NCBI RefSeq assembly: GCF_004023665.1
Contig: NZ_SAUF01000002.1
Coordinates: forward strand, 248,001-312,000
Reading direction: 5' to 3'
DNA: 64,000 nucleotides
From: Afifella aestuarii
GTDB taxonomy: Bacteria > Pseudomonadota > Alphaproteobacteria > Rhizobiales > Afifellaceae
Notes under the pieces: generated by a model
Database searches by the model: none
What the model saw: the letters and a program-made list of their open reading frames with translations, nothing else
What the model was told of the DNA's origin: nothing
Translations under genes and position numbers: made by a program
Shown here: piece after piece, positions 9,427 to 17,353 of the stretch
Position numbering within the stretch: the first letter of the stretch is position 1
Layout of the letters: every line of letters begins with the position of its first letter

Positions 9427-9544
9427 GTATCCTTGAAGCCCTATAAGGCTGGTCCGGAGCCATATCAGATGGTGGGAAAGGGCCGGCAACGGCGAGAGCG
9501 ACGAGGCATCTTGCGCCGCTCCACCGTCTTGGCCTTGTCGGGCC

Positions 9545-11101
9545 CTATTCGGCAGGTGTGGCCGACGCAGGAGCCTCTTCCTCATCCGCCTCGCTGCTGG
9601 TCGGTGCCGGCACTGGCACAGAGGGGTTTGCGCCTCTCTCAGTGGACGCAGCGCTGTTATCGTCCGCTGTCCCCTCTATCGCCGCGTTCCCTGCGGCCGG
9701 AGGGGAGTCTGAGGCGGGTGAACCCGCCGCCTCACTCGTATCCGTCTCGTCGACGCTTGTTTCAGGCCGTGGCTTGGCCGCGCCATTCGGTGCGGCCGTC
9801 GCCGGTGTCTCGGCGCCCGCGGCAGCTGCACTGGCCTCGCTTTGTCCGCTTTCCGAATCCTTTGACGCGCCGGGGGCATTGGCCAGCCTTGTCGGTTCCT
9901 GGGCGTTGAAAAAGGCGGCGACGGCTTTCATCTCGTCAGGCTCCAGCTGATGAGCGAGCTCGTCCATCGGCCCGTAATCCCCGGCGTAGCCGCGCGCACC
10001 TTTCGCGAAGAGCTTCAGCTGGCTTTCGATGTAATTGGCGTATTGGCCATTGAGGTGCGGGAACAGGCGCGAGGTGAACTTCGTCTGCTCGTGGCACGAC
10101 AGACAGGCGGGCACGTTGCGTTCCGGCACGCCGTTCTCTGCGATCGATCGGCCTTCGTCGATAAGTGCCGCATCGAGCGCCTCGGAGCCTGGCGAGCGGG
10201 TTTCCGGTAGCATGGAATAATAGGCTGAAAGCGCCATGATCTGATTGTCGCTGAGCTGGGTGGCGACGGAACGCATGAAGCCGCTGTGGCGGTCACCGTG
10301 CGCAAAGGCTTCGAGTGTCCGGCGCAGATATTCCGGGTTTTGCAGCGTCAGATTGGGAAATGCTCCGATGCCCCGTCCGAGCCCGTCGGCGCCATGGCAG
10401 CGTCCACACATCGACATCAGCGTGTTGTTCATGGCGAACTCGGTGAAGCCCGTTGCGGGTACGCTTGTGCGATGGGTATTCGGATCGGGGGTCTTTGTCT
10501 TGGAGCTTTCGGACGTCGGTTCAAACTGGGTGAACTTCGCCGGAAGGCTCAGGTTCGTGATCTCGCCTTCCGTGCCGTAGGCGAGCTTGCGGTAGGTTTT
10601 GTAATCCATCTCCGGCAGCCGCCGCAGGAACGCCGCGACGGACCACGCTTCATCATCTCGATCGGTGTCGGTCCAAGAGGGCATGCCGGTGTATTTCGCG
10701 CCGTGAAGGACGATCCAGGCGAGCTCTTTATCGGAAAATTCGCCGACCACCTCCGGCAGATATTGCGGCTGCGGCCGCTCCTGCAGCGCCATGACGTTCT
10801 GCCCGAGCCCCGGCGCTCCATGGCAGCCGGCGCAAGCGTGACCGTAATGGCCGGCGCCCTGAACGACGCGCCATTCGGTATCGAAATCGTCAGGTCGGGA
10901 AAGCTCGCTCGCATGCTGGGCGACGGAGCGTTCGAAGCTGAAATGCAGAAGCTGCGCCCAGCCGGGCGGATGGGGGATCGACGCCGCGATGTTGTACATT
11001 CCGGTGACGACGGCGATGCCCGCAACGACGACGAATGCGATGCCAGTCGACACGATCGGACCGAACCAGCCGAGTATGCCGTGCGGGAAAAAGCGTCTCA
11101 T
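9545..11101 (-). CDS. membrane-anchored tri-haem cytochrome c with low-complexity tail
   Basis: 518 residues from the ATG at 11101, which follows an AGGGGAC site. An open frame runs further upstream, but that part lacks a ribosome site. One N-terminal membrane helix (about 11-35) anchors it. Three haem c motifs are visible: CAGCH at 90-94, CGRCH at 232-236 and CLSCH at 333-337, each followed by a cytochrome c fold with a distal Met (e.g. GMPSW). Such multi-domain cytochromes carry electrons from periplasmic dehydrogenases. After residue 405 the protein is a tail of more than 100 residues rich in Ala, Ser, Pro and Glu, which is unusual. It is convergent with the TIGR02186 gene. Partner enzyme unknown. 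Confidence 0.88.
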   Translation of the reverse strand: MRRFFPHGILGWFGPIVSTGIAFVVVAGIAVVTGMYNIAASIPHPPGWAQLLHFSFERSVAQHASELSRPDDFDTEWRVVQGAGHYGHACAGCHGAPGLGQNVMALQERPQPQYLPEVVGEFSDKELAWIVLHGAKYTGMPSWTDTDRDDEAWSVAAFLRRLPEMDYKTYRKLAYGTEGEITNLSLPAKFTQFEPTSESSKTKTPDPNTHRTSVPATGFTEFAMNNTLMSMCGRCHGADGLGRGIGAFPNLTLQNPEYLRRTLEAFAHGDRHSGFMRSVATQLSDNQIMALSAYYSMLPETRSPGSEALDAALIDEGRSIAENGVPERNVPACLSCHEQTKFTSRLFPHLNGQYANYIESQLKLFAKGARGYAGDYGPMDELAHQLEPDEMKAVAAFFNAQEPTRLANAPGASKDSESGQSEASAAAAGAETPATAAPNGAAKPRPETSVDETDTSEAAGSPASDSPPAAGNAAIEGTADDNSAASTERGANPSVPVPAPTSSEADEEEAPASATPAE

Positions 11102-11260
11102 AAGTTGTCCCCTGATCCTCTTGTGATCCTGAATCGGGGTGCTGAACACGCGAATGTGAATGAAGTTCATTATCGTGGTCCGGCGGACCCGGAACGCATC
11201 GTCGCAGCTGTGTCTCGGTGCTTCGGGCTGAGGGTTGCCGAGGCTAGCGAGAAAGCCTGC

Positions 11261-11980
11261 TCAATCTGGCCTGAGAGACGCCGGCGCGACGGGATAGAGC
11301 CGGTCGGCTCCGACCAGGAAGGCGATGAAACCGCGCCTGGCGAAGAGGCCGGCAAAGGCGCGGTCGAGGACGTTGAGCCCGCCGGTTAGGACGCCGAACG
11401 AGGGCAGGATGAGCCGCGTGCCGTCTGTGACGAAGGCGCGCCGGCGCACGCTGCGTCCGCGCCGGGCAATTTTCCCGCATGGGTGAAGATGTCCAGCGAT
11501 CTCCCCTTGAGCCATCGCGTCTTCCGGCTCGTGTCGGAAGGCGAGGCCATTGATCGAAAGCTCCGCGAGACACTCGCCGCCAAGGCCGGGGGGAGGGGCC
11601 GGATCATGATTGCCGGCGATCCAGATCCAGTCGCGTCCCGCCTGCAGCGCTGCGATCTTGCCGCGGTCGATCTCGGCGAGGCGCTCGGGCCCGCCGCCAT
11701 CGTGAAAACTGTCGCCGAGGCAGATGACGGTTTTCGGCTTGCGCCGCAGGATCAGGTTGTGAAGGGCGGCAAGGGTCGCGGCGCTGTCATATGGCGGCAG
11801 GAATGTGCGCCTGCGACCGAAGGACGACGCCTTTTCCAGATGCAGGTCGGCGACGACCAGCATGCGTGAGGCCGGGTCCCAAAGCGCCCCGGAAACATCG
11901 AGCACCAGCTCTCGCCCCGAAAGCGCGATACGCGTCTCAGGCAAGATCTCGTCTCTGTAAGAAGTCTCCGCCAGCGCCAA
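11261..11980 (-). CDS. pdeM: ligase-associated metallophosphoesterase
   Basis: 239-residue calcineurin-like phosphoesterase of the ligase-associated DNA-damage-response class (MPE/PdeM). The metal-binding motifs are DLH at 45-47, GDSFHDGG at about 89-96, GNHD at 123-126 and GHLH at 163-166. It belongs with the Lhr-Core helicase, MBL exonuclease and ATP-dependent ligase found around it, a four-gene nucleic-acid repair cluster described in bacteria. Its first 44 nt overlap the end of the helicase gene, so it is almost certainly translated from the same message. Substrate not defined by sequence. Confidence 0.92.
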   Translation of the reverse strand: MALAETSYRDEILPETRIALSGRELVLDVSGALWDPASRMLVVADLHLEKASSFGRRRTFLPPYDSAATLAALHNLILRRKPKTVICLGDSFHDGGGPERLAEIDRGKIAALQAGRDWIWIAGNHDPAPPPGLGGECLAELSINGLAFRHEPEDAMAQGEIAGHLHPCGKIARRGRSVRRRAFVTDGTRLILPSFGVLTGGLNVLDRAFAGLFARRGFIAFLVGADRLYPVAPASLRPD

Positions 11981-14528
11981 AATCTGCCTCGCTGCCCATA
12001 GCCTCGCGCATTAGCTCCTCGGAGGCTTCGACCAGAAGATCCTCCTGCGCCTCGCCGAAGACCGGCTCCCGGCCGATTTCCAGCATGGCCGGGATGGCAA
12101 GCGGTGAGACATGCGCCAGCCTTTGATGCACGATTCGCCCCTGGATGCGCGACAGCATTTCGCCGAGGCGGCGGATGTCGAGAAGGCCGGTCGCGGCATC
12201 CGCACGCGTGGCCTTGAGAAGAATATGGTCGGGCTCGTGGCTGCGCAGCACGTCATAGATGAGGTCGGTGGAAATCGTCACCTGTCGCCCGCTCTTCTCT
12301 TCGCCGGGATGCCGACGCTCGATCAGTCCGGCTATGATGGCGCAATTGCGGAAGCTGCGTTTGAGGAGATAACTCTCTGCCAGCCACTCCTCCAGATCGT
12401 CGCCCAGCATGTCTTCATCGAAGAGCTCTGCAAGCGAAGGTTTGCCGGTGGCAAAGAGGGCGCCCATGTCGCGCAGCCCCCACACCGCGAGCGCATAATC
12501 GTTGGCGACGAAGCCGAGCGGCCGGGCGCGCGCGCGCTCCAGCCGGCGCGTCAACAGCATGCCGAGCGTCTGATGTGCGAGCCTTCCTTCGAAGGGATAG
12601 GCGACCATGTAGAATTTCGTCTCGCGCGGAAAGGTCTCCACGAGAAGCGAGTCTTTCGACGGCAGCACCGAGACCTCGCGCTGGATGGAGAGCCAGTCGC
12701 GCACCTGCCCCGGCAGCTTCTCCCAATGGGCGGGATCGGCGAGCATCGCCCGTACGCCGGCGGCAAGATAGGTGCTCAAAGGGAATTTGCCGCCGGCATA
12801 GGAAGGGATCGCCGGGTCGTTGGCCTCGGCCCGTGTGACGAGCGCCTCGTTTTCGTGAATGCCGACGAAAGCGAGAACCTGGCCGGCGAACTGAAACGTG
12901 TCGCCTGGAACGAGTTGCTCCAGAAAATACTCTTCGATCTTGCCGAGGACGCGTCCCCCGCGCAGCACGGTGCCGGGGCGGCCGTCCTTCCCGCCACGTC
13001 GGGAGGCGAGGCGCACATTGAGCATCGGCGCTTCGACGATGGTGCCGAGATTGAGACGGTATTGCTGGGCGAGCTTCGGATGCGAAAGCGCCCACAGCCC
13101 GTCCTTGCGGCGCCGGATCTTGGCGTAGCGCTCGTAACTTCTGAGCGCATACCCACCGGTCGCGACGAAATCGACCGCCTGCTCGAAATCCTCATAGCTG
13201 AGGCCACGATAGCTTTCGGCTGAACGAACCTCCTCATAGAGGCTTTCAAGGTCGAACGGGGCGGCGACGGCCATGCCGAGAATATGCTGGCATAAGACGT
13301 CGAGCGCGCCGGGTCTGAGCGGCGGTGTATCCTGAATGCCGGCTTCATTGGCTTCGAGTGCCGCCTGGCATTCCATGACCTCAAAGCGGTTCGACGGCAC
13401 GAGGAGACCGCGCGAAGGCTCGTCCATCCGGTGGTTGGCGCGGCCGATCCGTTGGGCAAGACGGCTCGCGCCTTTCGGCGCGCCGACATGAATGACGAGG
13501 TCGACATCGCCCCAGTCGATGCCGAGATCGAGCGTTGAGGTGGCAACGACCGCGCGCAGAGCGCCCGCTGCCATCGCCGCCTCCACCTTGCGGCGCTGAC
13601 CGCGGTCGAGCGAGCCGTGGTGCAGCGCGATTGGAAGTGCCTCCTCGTTGATGCGCCAGAGCTCGGAGAACAGCATCTCCGCCTGCCAGCGCGTGTTGAC
13701 GAAGACGAGCGTCATGCGATGGCTTTGGATCGCCTCGAGAACCTCAGGCAGCGCATAGCGCGCCGTGTGTCCCGACCAGGGGATGCGCGCGTCAGAATGC
13801 AGGATCGAAATCTCCGGAGGCGCGCCTTCGCCGACCACCACCATCTCGGCGAGATTTCGGCTCGCGTTGGAATTCTGTTCGACGAGCCAGGCACGCAAAT
13901 CGTCGGGAAAGGCGACGGTGGCGGAGAGGCCGATCGTCCTGAGGCCCGGTGCGAGCCGGCGCAGCCGTGCAAGCCCGAGCGCCAAAAGGTCGCCGCGCTT
14001 TGAAGGGGTCAAAGAGTGTAATTCGTCGAAGACGACTGTCGACAGGCGCGCGAAGAAGCGCTCCGCATCGCGTGAGGCGATCAAAAGCGCGACCTGCTCC
14101 GGCGTCGTCAGAAGGATGTCGGGAGGGCTGAGTTTCTGCCGCTGTCGCTTATGGGTGGGTGTATCGCCGGTGCGCGTTTCCACCGTCAGGGGCAGCCCCA
14201 TCTCGGCGACCGGCATGCCGAGATTGCGCTCGATGTCGACGGCGAGCGCCTTCAAAGGCGAGACATAAAGGGTGTGCGGACCGATGAAATGTGATGAATT
14301 GCGCCTGTCGTGCGCTTGCGAAAGCTCGATGAGTGAGGGCAGAAAGCCCGCGAGCGTCTTGCCAGCGCCGGTCGGAGCGATCAAAAGCGACGAGGATCCC
14401 GCCCGTGCTTGGGCGATGAGCTTGAGCTGATGGGGGCGCGGTGCCCAGCCCCGGTCGGCGAACCATTGCTGGAAACGCTCCGGCAGGAGCCCGTTTTCGC
14501 CAATGGGGATCGCAGCGGGTGCCGTCAT
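11937..14528 (-). CDS. ligase-associated Lhr-Core DEXH-box helicase
   Basis: 863-residue superfamily 2 helicase, the core part of Lhr that pairs with a DNA ligase cluster. Motif I is APTGAGKT at 51-58, motif II DELH at 168-171, motif III SATVAF, and motif VI QRIGRANHR; beyond this come the winged-helix and Lhr-specific domains. Lhr-Core enzymes are 3'-5' translocases that unwind DNA and RNA:DNA hybrids. I chose the ATG at 14528 because the family starts just before the Q-motif region; an open frame to 14738 runs into the divergent gene. It is followed by the overlapping metallophosphoesterase gene. Confidence 0.93.
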   Translation of the reverse strand: MTAPAAIPIGENGLLPERFQQWFADRGWAPRPHQLKLIAQARAGSSSLLIAPTGAGKTLAGFLPSLIELSQAHDRRNSSHFIGPHTLYVSPLKALAVDIERNLGMPVAEMGLPLTVETRTGDTPTHKRQRQKLSPPDILLTTPEQVALLIASRDAERFFARLSTVVFDELHSLTPSKRGDLLALGLARLRRLAPGLRTIGLSATVAFPDDLRAWLVEQNSNASRNLAEMVVVGEGAPPEISILHSDARIPWSGHTARYALPEVLEAIQSHRMTLVFVNTRWQAEMLFSELWRINEEALPIALHHGSLDRGQRRKVEAAMAAGALRAVVATSTLDLGIDWGDVDLVIHVGAPKGASRLAQRIGRANHRMDEPSRGLLVPSNRFEVMECQAALEANEAGIQDTPPLRPGALDVLCQHILGMAVAAPFDLESLYEEVRSAESYRGLSYEDFEQAVDFVATGGYALRSYERYAKIRRRKDGLWALSHPKLAQQYRLNLGTIVEAPMLNVRLASRRGGKDGRPGTVLRGGRVLGKIEEYFLEQLVPGDTFQFAGQVLAFVGIHENEALVTRAEANDPAIPSYAGGKFPLSTYLAAGVRAMLADPAHWEKLPGQVRDWLSIQREVSVLPSKDSLLVETFPRETKFYMVAYPFEGRLAHQTLGMLLTRRLERARARPLGFVANDYALAVWGLRDMGALFATGKPSLAELFDEDMLGDDLEEWLAESYLLKRSFRNCAIIAGLIERRHPGEEKSGRQVTISTDLIYDVLRSHEPDHILLKATRADAATGLLDIRRLGEMLSRIQGRIVHQRLAHVSPLAIPAMLEIGREPVFGEAQEDLLVEASEELMREAMGSEADFGAGGDFLQRRDLA

Positions 14529-14641
14529 GACGATGAGTTTAGGCTTGGTTGCGGCCAAGTCGAGCGGACCTGACGTTGCGTCGCGTCCCCCGCGGCGTCG
14601 AAAAGTTCCACAATGCCAAGATGCGGCTGCCGGGGGGAGGC

Positions 14642-15145
14642 ATGGCCAAGAAGAAGAAGGGCAGCAAGAAGAAGGACGAGGAGAACCTCGCCACGATTGC
14701 TGTCGACATGGACGTGCACAAGCGGATCGAAGGTGCACGCGAAGATTTTGAGGAGACGCAGAACGCCATCCTCCGTCGCCTGCTCGGCCTCGACGGCCGC
14801 AGAGGAGGGGGTGCGGCTGCGGAAGAAAGCCTCGGCGAACGTGCGCGCCGCGCCAAGGGCGGCGGTGCCAAGGAGGGCGGCTGGTCGAAGATCGGCCGTC
14901 ACGGTCACGAGGTGTTTTTGCCGAACGGGACGACCTTGAGAGCTGCCTATGCCGGCCAGACGGTGGAAGGTCTCATCGTCGACGGCCACTGGGTCGTGAA
15001 CGGCACGAGCTACAATTCTCCCTCCGCCGCGCTCATCGCGCATGTGCGCACCCGCGACGGCAAGAAGGTCAATCTCAATGGCTGGCGTATCTGGGAGGTG
15101 CGGCGGCCCGAGGACGACCGCTGGCTGCGGCTCGGCGAGATTTAG
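14642..15145 (+). CDS. small protein with RHH (SeqA-N-like) and RAMA-like domains
   Basis: 167 residues from an ATG preceded by GGGGGAGGC. Residues 1-15 are a Lys-rich tail. Residues 17-51 read ATIAVDMDVHKRIE...ILRRLLGL, which resembles the ribbon-helix-helix N-terminal domain of SeqA-type proteins. Residues 52-85 are a basic Gly-rich linker. Residues about 88-155 carry a glycine turn, NSPSAALIAHV at 125-135 and NGWRIWEV at 146-153, the pattern of the RAMA (restriction enzyme adenine methylase associated) domain. The combination suggests a DNA-binding protein that may read base modification. It sits between the Lhr-Core helicase (divergent) and the repair exonuclease (same strand, 104 bp away). 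Domain calls are by eye. Confidence 0.75.
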   Translation: MAKKKKGSKKKDEENLATIAVDMDVHKRIEGAREDFEETQNAILRRLLGLDGRRGGGAAAEESLGERARRAKGGGAKEGGWSKIGRHGHEVFLPNGTTLRAAYAGQTVEGLIVDGHWVVNGTSYNSPSAALIAHVRTRDGKKVNLNGWRIWEVRRPEDDRWLRLGEI

Positions 15146-15249
15146 GGCCAAGGCCCGAAAGCTCCGCCGCGGCGTGCCGGTGACATGGGCGTTCCGTTGA
15201 CATGCAACGGCGACATGGAAAAGCCGGCCCGTGCCACTATCTCGGGACG

Positions 15250-16260
15250 ATGCGCCCGACCGAACTTCTGTGCACGACGCCGAAAGGCCTTTATTGCCCG
15301 CCAGGCGATTTCTACATCGATCCGACGCGCCCGGTGCCACGCGCGCTCATCACCCACGGCCATGCCGACCATGCGCGTGCCGGCCATGGCGCGGTGATGG
15401 CGACGTCGCAGACGTTGAAGATCATGGCCGCCCGATATGGGCCGGACTTCGCGGCCTCCACTCAGGACGCGAAGCTTGGCGAAACGCTCGCCATCAATGG
15501 CGCCTCCGTCAGCTTTCATCCGGCCGGCCATGTGCTCGGATCGGCGCAGATCGCGGTGGAAAAGGACGGCTTCCGCATCGTCGCCTCGGGCGATTACAAA
15601 CGCCGCAAGGATCCGACCTGTGCCGCCTTCGAGCCGGTCGCCTGCGATGTCTTTATCACCGAGGCGACCTTTGCCCTGCCGGTTTTCTGCCATCCAGATG
15701 ATCGCGGTGAGATCGCCAAGCTCATTCACTCGACGCAGGTTTTCCCCGAGCGCACTCATCTCGTCGGCGCCTATGCGCTCGGCAAGGCGCAGCGCGTCAT
15801 CGGCCTGCTTCGTGAGGCCGGATACGACCGCACGATCTATATTCACGGTGCTTTGAAGGGGCTGTGCGATCTCTATCGCGAGGAGGGGGTCGACCTCGGT
15901 CCGCTCGCGCCGGCAACCGTGGACAATGCGCGCAAGGGCGAGTTCGCCGGTGCCATCGTCGTCTGCCCGCCCTCGGCGTTTTCCGATCGCTGGGCGCGCC
16001 GCTTTCCCGATCCTCTCGCCTGTTTCGCGTCAGGCTGGATGATAATCCGCCAGCGAGCCCGACAGCGCGGGGTGGAACTGCCGCTCGTCATTTCCGACCA
16101 TTGCGATTGGGGAGAGCTCTTGCAGACGATCGGAGAAATTGCGCCCGGCGAAGTGTGGATCACGCATGGCCGCGACGACGCGCTGTTGCGCTGGTGCGAG
16201 CTCAACGGCGTTGCTGCCCGCCCGCTGCATCTTGCAGGCTACGAGGACGAACCCGATTGA
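15250..16260 (+). CDS. ligase-associated DNA repair exonuclease (metallo-beta-lactamase fold)
   Basis: 336 residues. The HxHxDH metal site is HGHADH at 36-41, followed by HPAGHVLGSAQI and SGDYKRR, the hallmarks of MBL-fold nucleases of the beta-CASP/SNM1 type. In the four-gene ligase cluster this enzyme (Exo) is a manganese-dependent DNA nuclease. The ATG at 15250 was chosen because MRPTELLCTTPKGLYCP is the family start; a frame upstream to 15202 adds a non-conserved leader. The helicase and metallophosphoesterase are divergent and the ligase lies 1.1 kb downstream beyond two minus-strand genes. Confidence 0.92.
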   Translation: MRPTELLCTTPKGLYCPPGDFYIDPTRPVPRALITHGHADHARAGHGAVMATSQTLKIMAARYGPDFAASTQDAKLGETLAINGASVSFHPAGHVLGSAQIAVEKDGFRIVASGDYKRRKDPTCAAFEPVACDVFITEATFALPVFCHPDDRGEIAKLIHSTQVFPERTHLVGAYALGKAQRVIGLLREAGYDRTIYIHGALKGLCDLYREEGVDLGPLAPATVDNARKGEFAGAIVVCPPSAFSDRWARRFPDPLACFASGWMIIRQRARQRGVELPLVISDHCDWGELLQTIGEIAPGEVWITHGRDDALLRWCELNGVAARPLHLAGYEDEPD

Positions 16261-16263
16261 GGC

Positions 16264-16827
16264 TCAGGCGGCCACGCCGGCAGGCTTCGGCTGCAACAGG
16301 CTCAAGGTCGCCTGGAACGCGCTTTCCGCATCGTCGAGCGCTTCACCGTACCAGGAGAACGGATTGGCAAGCGGCGGTTCGAGCAACGCGTCGACCTCGC
16401 CTTCGTCATAGGTGAGACGGGCGCCGAGCTCGCGCGCAAGCTTCAGCATGCGCCGGTTCTCTTGCAGGCAGAAGAGATGCAGCTGGCGAAAGCCGCGATT
16501 GCGGGCGAGCGTGAAAGTGCGCGCAAGAAGCGCCCGACCGACGCCTCGCCCCTGCCAGGCCTCTTCGATGGCGAAGGCGGCCTCGGCTTTGCCCGTCCAT
16601 TCTTTGGTGAGCGGGTGCAGTTCTGCCGAGCCGCGGATGACGCCGTTGACGAAATAGCCGAGGATCGTGGTGTCCAGATCCCAGGCTTCACGAACATAAT
16701 TCTGGATGCGCGCGTCGTTGACGGGGCCAGCAAAGCGCATACGCCGCGCCTCGGGGCCGAGACGGCAGAGATGCTCCGAGAAGAGCGCGGCCTCATACGG
16801 CCAGAGCTTGCGGATGTATGCCGTCAT
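16264..16827 (-). CDS. GNAT-family N-acetyltransferase
   Basis: 187 residues with the GNAT fold: an N-terminal substrate half (MTAYIRKLWPYEAALFSEHL), the acetyl-CoA pyrophosphate loop in EAWQGRGVGRALLARTFTLA (Q/RxxGxG/A motif at about 92-100), and the final strand RQLHLFCLQENRRMLKLA. Such enzymes transfer acetyl from acetyl-CoA to an amine. It is tail-to-tail with the exonuclease gene (3 bp apart). The substrate cannot be inferred. Confidence 0.87.
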   Translation of the reverse strand: MTAYIRKLWPYEAALFSEHLCRLGPEARRMRFAGPVNDARIQNYVREAWDLDTTILGYFVNGVIRGSAELHPLTKEWTGKAEAAFAIEEAWQGRGVGRALLARTFTLARNRGFRQLHLFCLQENRRMLKLARELGARLTYDEGEVDALLEPPLANPFSWYGEALDDAESAFQATLSLLQPKPAGVAA

Positions 16828-16849
16828 GCGACCTCAGCCAGGCAAGCCG

Positions 16850-17050
16850 TCAAAGCGGCCGGTGCGCGAGGTGATGGCGCTTCATCTCGCGAAGCTGCGA
16901 CGGGCCGATGAGAAAACCGGATTCCTGCTCGATGCGGCGGATGGCTTCCGCCTCGCGCGCCCAAATGATCCAATTCAACGCGCGGCGAAACCGAGCGGGC
17001 ACGTGGAGCCGGCCGGCGAAGCTGAAAGAGCCGTGTGCGGCATGGGCCAT
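16850..17050 (-). CDS. small basic hypothetical protein
   Basis: 66 residues starting at an ATG with GGAAGG eight bases upstream. It is rich in Arg and His, with a helical middle (RFRRALNWIIWAREAEAIRR) and the ending SQLREMKRHHLAHRPL. The ending loosely resembles small DUF1127-type proteins but not enough to assign. It lies 22 bp upstream of the GNAT gene on the same strand and is probably co-transcribed with it. No function is proposed. Confidence 0.5.
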   Translation of the reverse strand: MAHAAHGSFSFAGRLHVPARFRRALNWIIWAREAEAIRRIEQESGFLIGPSQLREMKRHHLAHRPL

Positions 17051-17353
17051 GATGCGATCCTTCCGGAGACGGAGCCGAGCCATATCGGGACGGCAACGGC
17101 AGCTGACGAACGCCCCTAAAATGCTGTGGCTTTGAGCGCCTGCCAACCCGTTCTCTCGCAATGCAGCGCGATTGTTTTTGCATAGCACAATTGTCCATCA
17201 AGTGCCTGATGTGTCGGCACAGTCATGCTACTGCGCCGAGCTGTCGCAGGCCTTGCGACAACCCACCAATATTGCGCTGCAACAATGGCGTTTCGTGGCC
17301 CGGAGACGCAGCGGTTTGCTCGTCACCGTCACTTGGATGCCTATATTCACGGC
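17051..17353. other. 303-bp divergent intergenic region
   Basis: Separates the small minus-strand gene from the DNA ligase gene. It has an AT-richer patch at about 17165-17200 that could hold divergent promoters. I found no LexA-like GTTC or GAAC direct repeat, no hairpin with a T-run and no RNA gene. Confidence 0.5.

Noticed and set aside
17051-17353. LexA-type operator before the DNA ligase
   Set aside because: No GTTC/GAAC repeat with 7-bp spacing was found in the region.
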